From Deltaproteobacteria bacterium (GTDB taxonomy: Bacteria; Myxococcota_A; Polyangia; HGW-17): 64,000 nucleotides of DNA. This document shows positions 46,011-55,347 of this stretch, piece by piece. The stretch's first letter is position 1. Each line of letters begins with the position of its first letter. The notes under the pieces were generated by a model that did not search any database, had not been told where the DNA came from, and saw only the letters and a list, made by a program, of their open reading frames with translations. The position numbers and the translations under genes were made by a program. The stretch covers positions 37,718 through 101,717 of the forward strand of contig JAFGWM010000005.1 of NCBI GenBank assembly GCA_016937155.1. The letters run 5' to 3'.

Positions 46011-46364
46011 ATGTCTGATGATAAATTGAATGATGAAATTGAAAAGCTTACCAATGAGTCTGATCCCATGAATGATACCGATAGTGCTGAAGCACTGGAG
46101 CGTCTGGTTGATATTCCAGTGGAGGTCACCGTGGAACTGGGGCGAAAAAAAGTCACGGTGGAGCAGCTTTTATCCCTGAAAAGTGGTTCAATTCTGGAGC
46201 TGGCAAAAGTCAGTGGAGATCCACTGGATGTTGTAGTGGGACAGCGATTAATTGCCAGAGGAGAGGCTGTGGTAATTGGCGACAGATATGGAATAAGAAT
46301 TACAGAAGTAATCGTGGATACTAAATCACAAACATCAAGAAAACTTGATGGTGAGGAAGTCTGA
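46011..46364 (+). CDS. fliN: Flagellar motor switch protein FliN
   Basis: 117 residues from ATG 46011, which follows AGGAGA; the track's 45951 start would lie in the promoter region. The SpoA (surface presentation of antigens) domain is clear: DIPVEVTVELGRKKVTVEQLLSL, GSILEL, LDVVVGQRLIARGEAVVIGD and RYGIRITEV. It forms the C-ring with FliM and FliG; neither is in the window. It leads an operon of export-gate genes and its stop is 1 nt before fliO. Confidence 0.9.
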   Translation: MSDDKLNDEIEKLTNESDPMNDTDSAEALERLVDIPVEVTVELGRKKVTVEQLLSLKSGSILELAKVSGDPLDVVVGQRLIARGEAVVIGDRYGIRITEVIVDTKSQTSRKLDGEEV

Positions 46365-46365
46365 T

Positions 46366-47463
46366 ATGAATATTCTCATTGTTTATTCACTGGTTGTGTC
46401 CATGGCAGGTGCACCTAAAGATGTGATTGAAAGTGCCATTTTCAGCGAAACTGCAGAGAGTATCATTCTGACAATTAAAACCAGAAATAAAGCTGAACCC
46501 AATGCTGAAAAATGGTGGTATGGAGGAAAATTCAGAATAAGAGTAAGAAACGCAAGATTTTCAAAAAATTTTATTCAGAAAAGTCATCAGGATCTTCACA
46601 AAAAAATAAAAATAGAAAACAAATATTATGATGATTATGGGGCTGTATTCAGACTGGGCTTTCAGGCAAAACAGAAGGAACTTGAGAATTCGCTGAAGGT
46701 ATTGTTCAAAACAGGCGAAATTTCAATGAGTGTGTCAAAAAAGTCCCTTGGTATAACTACTGGTGGTGAAGTTGTTGAAGCAGTTGTGGGAAAAGGAGAC
46801 AGCGGCGACAAAAAATCGGTAGTACTTGCCGGTGTAGATTCTATTCCGGATACTGATGCCACTGAAGATAAAAAAGTTGAAACTGAACCTTCATCCAGCA
46901 AAAAGCAAATGTCTTCTCCGGTAAAGGAACCTGAAAAAACTTTAACTGGTAAGGGTAAACTGGGGGAAGAAGTAATCAGTAATCTGAGAAAATCCGGAGG
47001 TTCTAAAAAAGGGGGGAAATCATCTACTACCGGAGGATTTACAACAACCTTTCTCCTTTTGCTTTTAATGACTCTACTTGGTGGTGGTTCATACTATTAT
47101 CTCAAAAGAAAACAAAAGCTTCCCCAGGGGCTTAAGGGGTCCAGTATACGTTTGATTGAACAGAAGATGATAATGCCTGGGGCAAAACTGGCTGTGGTTC
47201 AGGTAAATGACAGGGTTCTCGTGATAGGTATCACTTCAGGAAACATGACTCTTCTCACTGAATTTATTCCAGAATATTCAGGCATTAAGGAAGAGGAAAT
47301 GTTTGATGAAGAAGACAATGACGCCACTCCTGAATCTGTAAAAGGAATTCTGGAACTGAGAGAGAAATTTCTAAAGCAGCAGTCTGACGATTTAAAAGCG
47401 TCAGAAGTTGAAGGTACTTTCAATCAGGCTGCTGGTCTTGAATCCTACAAGAGGAATAAATAG
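46366..47463 (+). CDS. fliO: FliO-type flagellar export chaperone with long N-terminal domain
   Basis: 366 residues from ATG 46366. FliO proteins are normally short: a membrane helix and a small cytoplasmic domain that helps assemble FliP. Here the helix (FTTTFLLLLLMTLLGGGSYYYL) is at about 225-245, followed by the FliO domain (MPGAKLAVVQVNDRVLVIGITSG). Before it are about 220 residues: a signal-like start, then a beta-rich part (AIFSETAESIILTIKTR; KFRIRVRNARF) that could be AMIN-like, and a Ser/Lys-rich linker. Position between fliN and fliP supports the assignment. The extra N-terminal domain would face the periplasm. Confidence 0.75.
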   Translation: MNILIVYSLVVSMAGAPKDVIESAIFSETAESIILTIKTRNKAEPNAEKWWYGGKFRIRVRNARFSKNFIQKSHQDLHKKIKIENKYYDDYGAVFRLGFQAKQKELENSLKVLFKTGEISMSVSKKSLGITTGGEVVEAVVGKGDSGDKKSVVLAGVDSIPDTDATEDKKVETEPSSSKKQMSSPVKEPEKTLTGKGKLGEEVISNLRKSGGSKKGGKSSTTGGFTTTFLLLLLMTLLGGGSYYYLKRKQKLPQGLKGSSIRLIEQKMIMPGAKLAVVQVNDRVLVIGITSGNMTLLTEFIPEYSGIKEEEMFDEEDNDATPESVKGILELREKFLKQQSDDLKASEVEGTFNQAAGLESYKRNK

Positions 47464-48210
47464 ATGAAATATTCAGTGCTGATTCTGTCAGGGGTATTAT
47501 TATTTATTATTTTGTTCTGGCCAGAGTTTGCATCAGCTGAGCCAAAGGTAACATTTTCGATTGACTCATTTAATGACCGTTCCCAGGTTGCAACAGTTCT
47601 GCAGATGCTTGGAGTTCTCACTATTATCGCTGTCGCACCCAGTATCATTCTCCTCACAACCAGTTTCACAAGGACCATTATTGTTCTTGCATTTTTGAAA
47701 CAAGCCACAGGAACCCAGAATCTTCCCCCGTCTCAGGTTATAATGGGGATTTCTTTATTTTTAACAATGTTCATAATGGCTCCAACAGGCCTGAAAGTTT
47801 ATAATGAAGCGGTAAAACCATATATGGCCGAGCAGTCATCATTTTCCGAGAGCCTTGAAAAAGCAAAAAGTCCTATAAGAACTTTTATGCTGAGACAGAC
47901 CAGAGAGAAGGATCTTCTACTTTTTTATGATATTTCCGGGAAAAAACTACCACAAAGGGTAGCTGATGTTCCATTTCATATCCTGCTGCCTTCTTTTATT
48001 ATCAGTGAAATCACCACTGCATTCAAAATGGGATTTCTAATTTTTCTTCCATTTCTGGTAATTGATCTTGTTATAGCCAGTGTTCTGATGGCGATGGGGA
48101 TGGTGATGCTGCCCCCGGCACTGATTTCACTACCGTTCAAAATTATGCTGTTTGTTGTGGCCGATGGATGGAATCTGATTCTGGGGAGTCTTACAAGGAG
48201 TTTCGGATGA
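47464..48210 (+). CDS. fliP: Flagellar export gate protein FliP
   Basis: 248 residues, with a cleavable signal peptide (VLILSGVLLFIILFW...ASAEP) and four membrane helices. Diagnostic segments: TSFTRTIIVLAFLKQATG, GISLFLTMFIMAPTG, and HILLPSFIISEITTAFKMGF. It assembles five copies with FliQ and FliR into the export pore. It starts directly after the fliO stop and its own stop overlaps the fliQ start (ATGA). FlhA and FlhB follow downstream. Confidence 0.95.
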   Translation: MKYSVLILSGVLLFIILFWPEFASAEPKVTFSIDSFNDRSQVATVLQMLGVLTIIAVAPSIILLTTSFTRTIIVLAFLKQATGTQNLPPSQVIMGISLFLTMFIMAPTGLKVYNEAVKPYMAEQSSFSESLEKAKSPIRTFMLRQTREKDLLLFYDISGKKLPQRVADVPFHILLPSFIISEITTAFKMGFLIFLPFLVIDLVIASVLMAMGMVMLPPALISLPFKIMLFVVADGWNLILGSLTRSFG

Positions 48211-48476
48211 CACCTGAATATGCATTGGATATGGTGGCCAAGGCTCTTCACACTGCAATAGTTATTGCTGGACCCTTGCTTGCAGCCGGTATGATAGTTG
48301 GTATTCTGATTGCTATTCTTCAGGCTGCCACACAGATTAATGAAAGTACTCTTTCATTCGTGCCAAAACTGGTAATTGTGCTTGCTGTAGCCAGTTTTGC
48401 AGCTCCCTACATTTTAAGAACACTGGTGGATTTATTCAGAGAAATGGTAGGCAGGTTTCCAACGGCGGCGATGTAA
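48207..48476 (+). CDS. fliQ: Flagellar export gate protein FliQ
   Basis: 89-residue double-helix membrane protein; ATG 48207 overlaps the fliP stop (ATGA), and the track start 48168 lies within fliP. Typical segments: AIVIAGPLLAAGMIVGILIAILQAATQINESTLSFVPK (read in two parts: GPLLAAGMIVG and QAATQINESTLSF). Part of the FliPQR pore complex. The stop is 2 nt before fliR. Confidence 0.95.
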   Translation: MTPEYALDMVAKALHTAIVIAGPLLAAGMIVGILIAILQAATQINESTLSFVPKLVIVLAVASFAAPYILRTLVDLFREMVGRFPTAAM

Positions 48477-48478
48477 TT

Positions 48479-49240
48479 ATGTATACATTATCTTTTGAGA
48501 TTCCTGTGATTGCTCTGAGCCTTGTAAGTCTTCGGATTGCAGGACTCGCAATTAGTGCTCCCTTTCTGAATCACAGGGGTCTTCCAAGAAGAATCCGTGG
48601 TGCTTTTGTTATTGTTCTGAGTTTTTTTTTCATACACTACATAGACATTCCTATTGGTATTGACCAGCCACTTTTGCTTGTAGCTGCCGGAGCTGGAGAG
48701 TTTATCACCGGTCTGGCAATGGGAACGATATTAAACATGGTTGTTGCATCAGTGAGTGCTGCAGGCCAGTTGATGGCAATGGAAATGGGATTTGCTTTTT
48801 CAAATATGGTTGATCCATCGACCGGTGAACAAAGCACTGTAATCCAGAGATTTTTTGCTCTTTTCCTGATTCTTATGTTTCTCCTTTTTGACGGCCATAT
48901 AGAACTGGTGAGCCTTCTTGCATATTCCTTTAAAACCTCACCTGTGGCTATGGCCTTTACGGGACCATCCACCTGGAAAGCAATAGCAGGTATGGGAAGT
49001 CTGCTGTTTGAAACAGCCTTTCGGCTTGCTCTACCACTTACCGGCGCCATTTTGTTGACTCAGGTGGCAATTGCCCTTGCAGCCAAGATGGCACCAAGGC
49101 TGAATGTTTTTATACTTGGATTTGCGATAATGATTTTGATTGGATTGCTGATGCTTCCAGCTATGCTCCCAGGAGTTACCGATTTTTTCCGGACAATGAT
49201 GGAAAACGCACTGAAAATGGCACAAAATGTGAATAAATAG
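48479..49240 (+). CDS. fliR: Flagellar export gate protein FliR
   Basis: 253 residues with about six hydrophobic helices. Characteristic are the N-terminal RIAGLAISAPFLNHRGLPRR, GLAMGTILNMVVASVSAAGQ, MEMGFAFSNMVDPSTGEQST and the C-terminal ALAAKMAPRLNVFILGF. FliR completes the FliPQR pore and contacts FlhB; in some species it is fused to FlhB, here it is separate. It is followed by flhB after 18 nt with CAGGAG as ribosome-binding site. Confidence 0.95.
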   Translation: MYTLSFEIPVIALSLVSLRIAGLAISAPFLNHRGLPRRIRGAFVIVLSFFFIHYIDIPIGIDQPLLLVAAGAGEFITGLAMGTILNMVVASVSAAGQLMAMEMGFAFSNMVDPSTGEQSTVIQRFFALFLILMFLLFDGHIELVSLLAYSFKTSPVAMAFTGPSTWKAIAGMGSLLFETAFRLALPLTGAILLTQVAIALAAKMAPRLNVFILGFAIMILIGLLMLPAMLPGVTDFFRTMMENALKMAQNVNK

Positions 49241-49258
49241 TCCTCAGGAGTTTTACTA

Positions 49259-50314
49259 ATGTCAGATGAGGATCGTTCGTCAAAGACTGAACAACCTACC
49301 GAAAAAAGGAAAGAGGACTTTCGGAAAAAGGGTGACATTGCCAAAAGTGCCGACCTTGGTAGTTCTCTTTTACTGGTATTCGGGTCGGTGACACTTCTCG
49401 TTACAGGAAGCTATACCTTTAGAAATCTTACAAAAGTCTATAAAAACTCACTTTCCAACCTTGACTCTTCTTCAATGTACGGAGTGATTGGCGATGTCGC
49501 CACCGGATTCGCAAAAAGTGTATGGCCTGTCCTTGTGGTCACAATGTTTGCTGCAGCTCTGGCAGGCGTGATGCAGACAGGAGGACGCATTACCTGGAAC
49601 AAACTTGCACCTGATTTCTCCAGATTCAACGTGGTATCAAGACTCAAGCAAATGATTTTTTCCAAGGATTCTTTCGTAAGGCTTGTGAGGGAACTGATTA
49701 AGGTAATTCTGATTGTTTCCATCAGTTATTATTACATAATTTCAAAGACAGATCAGTTGAGTAAACTGAGCCTCAGTGACTATTCCGGAGCAATTCCAGT
49801 GGTGTTAACTCTTGTTACAGGTTTGGTTCTCAGACTTTTGCCTATTATTTTCCTTTTGGGAATGGGTGATTACATCTGGGAAAAATATCAGATGAATGAA
49901 AAGATGAAGATGACCAAGCACGAAATAAAGGAAGAACACAAGGAGCAGGAAGGTGATCCTCATATAAAGGGAAAACTGAAACAGCGTCAGAGGGCTATGG
50001 TCATGAATGCCATGATGAAAGATGCAGAGAATGCTGATGTTTTGATTGTAAACCCTACGGAATACGCAGTGGCCTTGAAATATGACTCAATGAAGGCTCC
50101 TGCACCATATCTTCTGGCCAAGGGAAGAGGTGTTGTTGCCTCAAGGTTAAGAAAAATTGCCCGTTCCAGACAGATTCCTGTAGTTGAAAACAAGCCTTTG
50201 GCACGACTTATGTATTACAACGCTGAAGTGGGTTCTCTCATACCCCCTGCGGCATATAAAGCAGTTGCCCTTATTCTGGCTAGAATCTTTAAACGTCGCA
50301 GAAAATCCCTCTGA
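49259..50314 (+). CDS. flhB: Flagellar export switch protein FlhB with NPTE cleavage site
   Basis: 351 residues: a basic N-terminus (EQPTEKRKEDFRKKGDIAKS), four membrane helices to about residue 215, a linker (MTKHEIKEEHKEQEGDPHIK) and the C-terminal autocleavage domain. The site expected to be NPTH reads N265-P266-T267-E268 (VNPTEYAVALKY), aligning with N269-P270-T271-H272 of Salmonella. Cleavage between N and P switches export from rod/hook to filament substrates. Glu replacing His could change the rate or need of cleavage; the Asn and Pro are intact. The remainder, including ENKPLARLMY, is conventional. Confidence 0.94.
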   Translation: MSDEDRSSKTEQPTEKRKEDFRKKGDIAKSADLGSSLLLVFGSVTLLVTGSYTFRNLTKVYKNSLSNLDSSSMYGVIGDVATGFAKSVWPVLVVTMFAAALAGVMQTGGRITWNKLAPDFSRFNVVSRLKQMIFSKDSFVRLVRELIKVILIVSISYYYIISKTDQLSKLSLSDYSGAIPVVLTLVTGLVLRLLPIIFLLGMGDYIWEKYQMNEKMKMTKHEIKEEHKEQEGDPHIKGKLKQRQRAMVMNAMMKDAENADVLIVNPTEYAVALKYDSMKAPAPYLLAKGRGVVASRLRKIARSRQIPVVENKPLARLMYYNAEVGSLIPPAAYKAVALILARIFKRRRKSL

Positions 50315-50350
50315 TATCAAGTGATTGAACACTTGTATGAATGAAGGGGT

Positions 50351-52465
50351 ATGAAAAGGAGTGACGCTGTGGATTATGATGCTACCGTCAAAAATTCCGG
50401 CAATACTGACACTATTGTGGCACTTTTACTCATTGCAGTAATGGGATTGATGATTGTACCACTGCCTTCTTATATGCTGGATGCCCTGATAACAGTAAAT
50501 ATCGCAATATCGCTCAGTATATTTCTGATGTCCATTTATATCCAAAAACCGCTGGAATTTTCAGTTTTTCCATCACTTTTACTATTTGTAACGTTATTCA
50601 GGCTGGCCCTGAACATTGCTTCCACAAGATTGATTCTTCTCAACGGGGGAAATGCAGATAAAGCCGCAGGAAGGATTATCGACAGTTTTGGAACATTTGT
50701 TGTGGGAGGAAATTTTGCAGTTGGTATTATTTTATTTCTGATTCTTATTATCATCAATTTTGTGGTTATCACCAAGGGGTCAGGTCGAATAGCTGAAGTC
50801 AGTGCAAGATTTACTCTTGATGCCATGCCTGGTAAACAGATGAGTATTGATGCTGATCTGCAGAATGGCCTTATCAATGATCAGGAAGCTCGCACCAAAA
50901 GAAAGTCTATTGAACAGGAAGCTGATTTCTACGGAAGCATGGACGGTGCAAGTAAATTTGTCCGTGGTGATGCAATTGCCGGTTTAATAATCACATTCAT
51001 AAACATTCTTGGTGGTATTGCCATAGGTGTTATGCAGCAGAATCTTGGAGCAGGGGATGCTGCCAAAATATATACAATTATGACTGTGGGTGATGGTCTT
51101 GTCTCACAGATACCGGCACTTTTGGTATCCACTGCTGCAGGTATTGTGGTAACCCGTTCTTCAACAGCGGGTAATCTTAGTACAACCCTTGTTGGTCAGG
51201 TTGTTGGTCAGCAGAAAGTTGCGAGAATTGTGGCATTTATTATTGCATCTGCAGCGTTGCTCCCTGGAATGCCAAAGCTTGTTATGTTTGTAATAGCGGC
51301 CGGAGCTTTGATAGTAAGTTATTATGCTACGGACAAAACTGTTGAAAATAAAGAATCAGGGTCAGGTAAAACTGATTCCGGTGATATGAAGATGTCCCCT
51401 GAAGATAAGGCAAAAACCGAGAGAGAGGAGCTCGCTTCTCTTATTCCAATAGATCTTGTTGCCATGGAAGTTGGATTTGAACTGATTCCACTCGTGGATT
51501 CCAAACGGGATGGTGATCTTCTTACTAGAATTGGCGGCATCAGAAAGCAGTTTGCAACTGAACTGGGATTTCTGATACCACCGGTTCATGTAAGAGATAA
51601 CCTTACAATTGCTCCCAACACATATAGAATACTACTCAGTGGTGCCGAGGTGGCCTCAGGAACAGTAATGATGAACCGTCTGATGGCAATGAATGGAGGT
51701 ACCGGTGACTATGATATTCCCGGTGTCGACACAGTGGAACCTGCATTTGGTCTTGCAGCTAAATGGATTGAAGTTGATGACAGGGAGCTGGCTGAGATCT
51801 CTGGATACACAATAGTTGATCCTTCCACAGTGGTGGCCACTCATCTCAGCGAAATACTGAGAGCACATGCTCCTGAGCTTCTCGGTAGGAGTGAAGCCCA
51901 GGAACTTGTAGATATTCTTTCAAGATCAGAGTCCAAGCTTGTTGATGATGTTCTACCCAATATAATGTCACTGCCAGAAATTATGCTGATACTAAGGGGA
52001 CTTTTGACGGAAGGTGTGTCAATCCGTGACATGAGGACTATCTTTGAAACTATAGCCATACACGGTAAAGATAATAAAAATATAAATAGTATTATAGAGT
52101 TATGTCGTGCATCTCTGGGTAGACAGATAGTTTCTTCTCTAAAAACAAAAGATGGCAAGCTTTATGCTTTAGCTTTAGACAGCAATGCCACCTCTGCTTT
52201 TAGAGAAGCAGTTCAGATAAGCGGAGGTGCTCCGGGAGTTGTTCCTCTGGATGTCGACCATGCAAGGAATTTTCTTGGAAGCATAAACGAAGGTGCCAGT
52301 GCTTTTGGAAAGACTGGAACCATGCCTGTGCTGGTTACTGAGCCGGATATCAGAAAGCCTGTATGGGAACTCGTCTCAAGATATGTTCCGGGATTGCAGG
52401 TTATTTCCTACAGGGAAATAGATCGTCGTGTTCAGGTGCAGACTATCGGTCTGATAAACGTTTAA
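50351..52465 (+). CDS. flhA: Flagellar export gate protein FlhA
   Basis: 704 residues: about eight membrane helices in the first 330, then the cytoplasmic domain that forms the nonameric ring and binds export chaperones. The FHIPEP-family signature RFTLDAMPGKQMSIDADL is complete, and LNIASTRLILLNG and GDGLVSQIPALLVSTAAGI are typical. The linker between halves is acidic and Lys-rich. The start has a modest ribosome-binding site (GGGGT) and could be ATG 50351. Followed by flhF after 44 nt. Confidence 0.96.
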   Translation: MKRSDAVDYDATVKNSGNTDTIVALLLIAVMGLMIVPLPSYMLDALITVNIAISLSIFLMSIYIQKPLEFSVFPSLLLFVTLFRLALNIASTRLILLNGGNADKAAGRIIDSFGTFVVGGNFAVGIILFLILIIINFVVITKGSGRIAEVSARFTLDAMPGKQMSIDADLQNGLINDQEARTKRKSIEQEADFYGSMDGASKFVRGDAIAGLIITFINILGGIAIGVMQQNLGAGDAAKIYTIMTVGDGLVSQIPALLVSTAAGIVVTRSSTAGNLSTTLVGQVVGQQKVARIVAFIIASAALLPGMPKLVMFVIAAGALIVSYYATDKTVENKESGSGKTDSGDMKMSPEDKAKTEREELASLIPIDLVAMEVGFELIPLVDSKRDGDLLTRIGGIRKQFATELGFLIPPVHVRDNLTIAPNTYRILLSGAEVASGTVMMNRLMAMNGGTGDYDIPGVDTVEPAFGLAAKWIEVDDRELAEISGYTIVDPSTVVATHLSEILRAHAPELLGRSEAQELVDILSRSESKLVDDVLPNIMSLPEIMLILRGLLTEGVSIRDMRTIFETIAIHGKDNKNINSIIELCRASLGRQIVSSLKTKDGKLYALALDSNATSAFREAVQISGGAPGVVPLDVDHARNFLGSINEGASAFGKTGTMPVLVTEPDIRKPVWELVSRYVPGLQVISYREIDRRVQVQTIGLINV

Positions 52466-52509
52466 GACTGTTGAGTTCCTGCTGAATCAGGAGCCGGAAA
52501 GGTCAAATC

Positions 52510-53697
52510 ATGGAAGTTAGAACCTATCGCGCCAGAGAAATGAAAGAAGCACTTCAGATGATAAAAAGCGAGTTGGGTTCCGAGGCTATAATCCTTTCCT
52601 CGAGAACAATTGATCCGGATGGAATCTGGCGTTCCCGGATTATTGAGGTTCAGGCTACAGCAGATCAGAGTGTCATAGAAGTGACACCTGCAGAGCCGGA
52701 AAAAAATCAGACTTATGGTCCGATACCTGGAATGCTTCCAATTTTTAGTTCACCCTCATCAGAAAAAACTGAAAGTGTTCCTCCGGTTTATCAGCGGACA
52801 AGAGCAAGACGTCACAGAACCATTGAAAGACAGATTCCAAAACAGTTGTCTATGACAAACAGGAATATAGACCCGTTTTCTCTTCCTTCCATAAAACTCA
52901 GTGAAGCAGAGGGGGAAACAGCATCATTTATGGAGAATCTTCTTCTGGATTCTGGTGTAAGCAGTGAATTAGCATCATTTCTTGCGAAGTCAATTACGGT
53001 GGATCTTCCTTCAAATATTCCAATGAATCAGAAGCTTCTCAGGCAGCGTCTGGAACATGGACTGTCTTCACAGTTGCTTTGCAGTGGTGAAATACTGGGG
53101 AATGGAAGACGTAAAATCATTGCTCTGGTAGGACCTACAGGTAGTGGAAAAACAACGACAGCAGCAAAGATTGCAGCAACCGAAGCTCTTATCAGGGGTA
53201 AAAAAGTAGCCATGATCAGTGCTGATGGATTTAGAATTGCAGCCTCCGAACAGCTAAAGCAGTACGGTAGTCTTATAGGTACTCCGGTTGAGCTGGTGCA
53301 GACAAGACGTGAGATGTCAAATGCTATCAGAAGATTAAGCGGAGCTGATCTGATTATTATTGATACGGCCGGTAGAAATTATAGAGACTCATCATCTATT
53401 GAAAGACTTGGAAGATTACTGAATTCAGCCGGAAATGTTGAAGCTCATCTGGTTCTTCCAGCAACCACAAGAGACAATGAGTTGATGGCGGTTTGTGATG
53501 CCCACAGTGTATTGAATCCATCCAGAATGGTTTTTACAAAAACAGACGAAGCACTCACCCACGGAGTTATTCTTAACGTGCATCAGTACTGTGGAATTCC
53601 TTTAAGTCTTCTGGGTACGGGTCAAAGCGTTCCGGAAGATCTTGAGGTGGCAGAAGTGGAAAAAATTTCACGGTTAATACTGAACGGAGGCAACTGA
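52510..53697 (+). CDS. flhF: Flagellar SRP-type GTPase FlhF
   Basis: 395 residues: a basic N-terminal B domain, a helical N domain and the GTPase G domain. Nucleotide motifs: G1 GPTGSGKTTTAAKIAA, the following ISADGFRIAASEQLKQYG, G3 DTAGRNYRD, and G4 TKTDEA. FlhF sets the place of polar flagella and works with FlhG, encoded immediately downstream. With both proteins present a polar or small fixed number of flagella is likely. It follows flhA after 44 nt. Confidence 0.93.
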   Translation: MEVRTYRAREMKEALQMIKSELGSEAIILSSRTIDPDGIWRSRIIEVQATADQSVIEVTPAEPEKNQTYGPIPGMLPIFSSPSSEKTESVPPVYQRTRARRHRTIERQIPKQLSMTNRNIDPFSLPSIKLSEAEGETASFMENLLLDSGVSSELASFLAKSITVDLPSNIPMNQKLLRQRLEHGLSSQLLCSGEILGNGRRKIIALVGPTGSGKTTTAAKIAATEALIRGKKVAMISADGFRIAASEQLKQYGSLIGTPVELVQTRREMSNAIRRLSGADLIIIDTAGRNYRDSSSIERLGRLLNSAGNVEAHLVLPATTRDNELMAVCDAHSVLNPSRMVFTKTDEALTHGVILNVHQYCGIPLSLLGTGQSVPEDLEVAEVEKISRLILNGGN

Positions 53698-53698
53698 A

Positions 53699-54586
53699 AT
53701 GGTTACAGGAAAAAAATCATCTAATAATCTTGGAAAAGTACTTCCTTTCAGTCTGTCACAGGTTGGTGGTGGAAAAATTATTGCAGTGACCAGTGGAAAG
53801 GGCGGAGTGGGAAAAACAAATATCAGTGCAAATATGGCACTGACCTGGGCAATGGAGGGTCATAAAGTTCTTGCAGTTGACTGCGATTTGGGGCTTGCAA
53901 ACATGGATCTCATTTTAGGGGTTATTCCAAATTATACACTTAAGGATGTGCTTTTCAGTGATATGCCCGTTGAAGATGCTATATCCCAAACTCCAATGGG
54001 AGTGGATCTTCTCCCTGCAGCAGCCGGTGAAGAGGATCTTGCAAATCTGGGGTCTGAAAAACACACGAATTTCGCTCAGATCCTGAAAACTCTGAGACAG
54101 CACTATGACTATATTGTTCTGGATACAGGGGCTGGTGTTCATTCAAATGTGACACAAATTGCTTCAATAGCTGATTTTGTTCTTCTTGTTACCACAGTCG
54201 AACCTACAGCTCTTTCAAGTGCTTATGCAATGATAAAGATTCTGGGTACTCAGAAGGAAAAGAACCCAATCGGTGTTGTATTGAATATGGTATCCTCAGG
54301 CAGGGAGGGTCTTAGCGCCTGGCAGGCCCTTACAAGTCTCACCAGAAGGTTCCTTAATTCAGAGCCGGAATACTTTGGACATATTTATCAGGATTCTTCT
54401 GTACCAAAAGCTGTTCAGAAAACCTATCCTCTGGTAAAAATATATCCACGCTCTCCCAGTGCAAGATGTCTTCAGGCTACTGCAGCCAAAATCAGAATTG
54501 CACTTGGAAAGCAGAAATTGCGTGGAGGAATGGTTACAGCAAGAGGCGCTGAAGGCCATGGAAGGGAGGTTATAAGATGGAGTTAG
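53699..54586 (+). CDS. flhG: FlhG/FleN MinD-type ATPase (flagellar number control)
   Basis: 295 residues, a ParA/MinD-like ATPase with deviant Walker A SGKGGVGKTNIS, DCDLGLANMDLIL (Walker A') and LDTGAGVHS (Walker B region). FlhG antagonises FlhF and limits flagellar number. A C-terminal membrane-binding amphipathic stretch is probable (RCLQATAAKIRIAL). It starts 1 nt after flhF and overlaps fliA by 10 nt, the classic flhF-flhG-fliA order. Confidence 0.92.
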   Translation: MVTGKKSSNNLGKVLPFSLSQVGGGKIIAVTSGKGGVGKTNISANMALTWAMEGHKVLAVDCDLGLANMDLILGVIPNYTLKDVLFSDMPVEDAISQTPMGVDLLPAAAGEEDLANLGSEKHTNFAQILKTLRQHYDYIVLDTGAGVHSNVTQIASIADFVLLVTTVEPTALSSAYAMIKILGTQKEKNPIGVVLNMVSSGREGLSAWQALTSLTRRFLNSEPEYFGHIYQDSSVPKAVQKTYPLVKIYPRSPSARCLQATAAKIRIALGKQKLRGGMVTARGAEGHGREVIRWS

Positions 54587-55344
54587 CAAGACGGAGGTAC
54601 AGATTGAGTAACAGCTCTGGTATTGATGATACCTTTTTTGAGAAGGAATTTTATACTCAGGCCGGAAGAGATCTCCTTGCGAAGGAACATATCTTTCTTG
54701 TCTACAGAGTAGCTTCCAGAACTGCCAGAAAAATTCCGAGTCACTATCCCTTTGATGATCTGGTTGGTGCTGGTATGGTTGGTCTGATGGATGCAGTGGG
54801 AAAATTCAATCCGGAACTGGGTATAAAGTTTGAAAGTTATGCCGAGTTTCGAATCAAGGGATCCATTTTGGATTCTCTCAGAACGAGTGACCCGCTTTCC
54901 AGAGAAAGCAGACGAAAGATAAGGGAAATCTCTGAAGCTAGAAGAGATCTGGAGAATAAACTGGGCAGAGAAGCTACGGATGATGAGATTTGTGATACAA
55001 TAGGCATAGAGCTAAATGACCTTTATGAAATAAACTCTCTCGCTCTCAGTGCAACCACTGTTGATTTTGACTCTCTCAGCGAAATTTCCGGAAGTGATGT
55101 TATCCCGGATCCGGAGATGCCTTCTCCTCAGGAAGTTCAGGATTATAAGGAACTTCTTGAACGGCTGAGTGATGCAATCGCCAGGCTTCCCGAAAGGCTG
55201 GGGCTGGTTCTTTCACTTTATTATCATGAAGAACTTAACATGAAAGAAATTGGTGCGGTTTTAGGGATTACAGAATCACGTGTAAGTCAGTTGCGTACAG
55301 AGGCCCTGGCGAAGTTGAAAGTTATCATGGAGCAGGGAGAATGA
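54577..55344 (+). CDS. fliA: Flagellar sigma factor FliA (sigma-28)
   Basis: 255 residues, with region 2 DDLVGAGMVGLMDAVGKFNPELGIKFESYAEFRIKGSILDSLR (shortened here to GAGMVGLMDAVGKF and FESYAEFRIKG), region 3 NKLGREATDDEICDTIGI and region 4 LNMKEIGAVLGITESRVSQLRTEALAKLK. It transcribes late flagellar and chemotaxis genes from TAAA-N15-GCCGATAA promoters; the chemoreceptor at 20051 has such a promoter. The start lies inside flhG. No anti-sigma factor FlgM gene was found in the window. Confidence 0.94.
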   Translation: MELARRRYRLSNSSGIDDTFFEKEFYTQAGRDLLAKEHIFLVYRVASRTARKIPSHYPFDDLVGAGMVGLMDAVGKFNPELGIKFESYAEFRIKGSILDSLRTSDPLSRESRRKIREISEARRDLENKLGREATDDEICDTIGIELNDLYEINSLALSATTVDFDSLSEISGSDVIPDPEMPSPQEVQDYKELLERLSDAIARLPERLGLVLSLYYHEELNMKEIGAVLGITESRVSQLRTEALAKLKVIMEQGE

Positions 55345-55347
55345 GTC

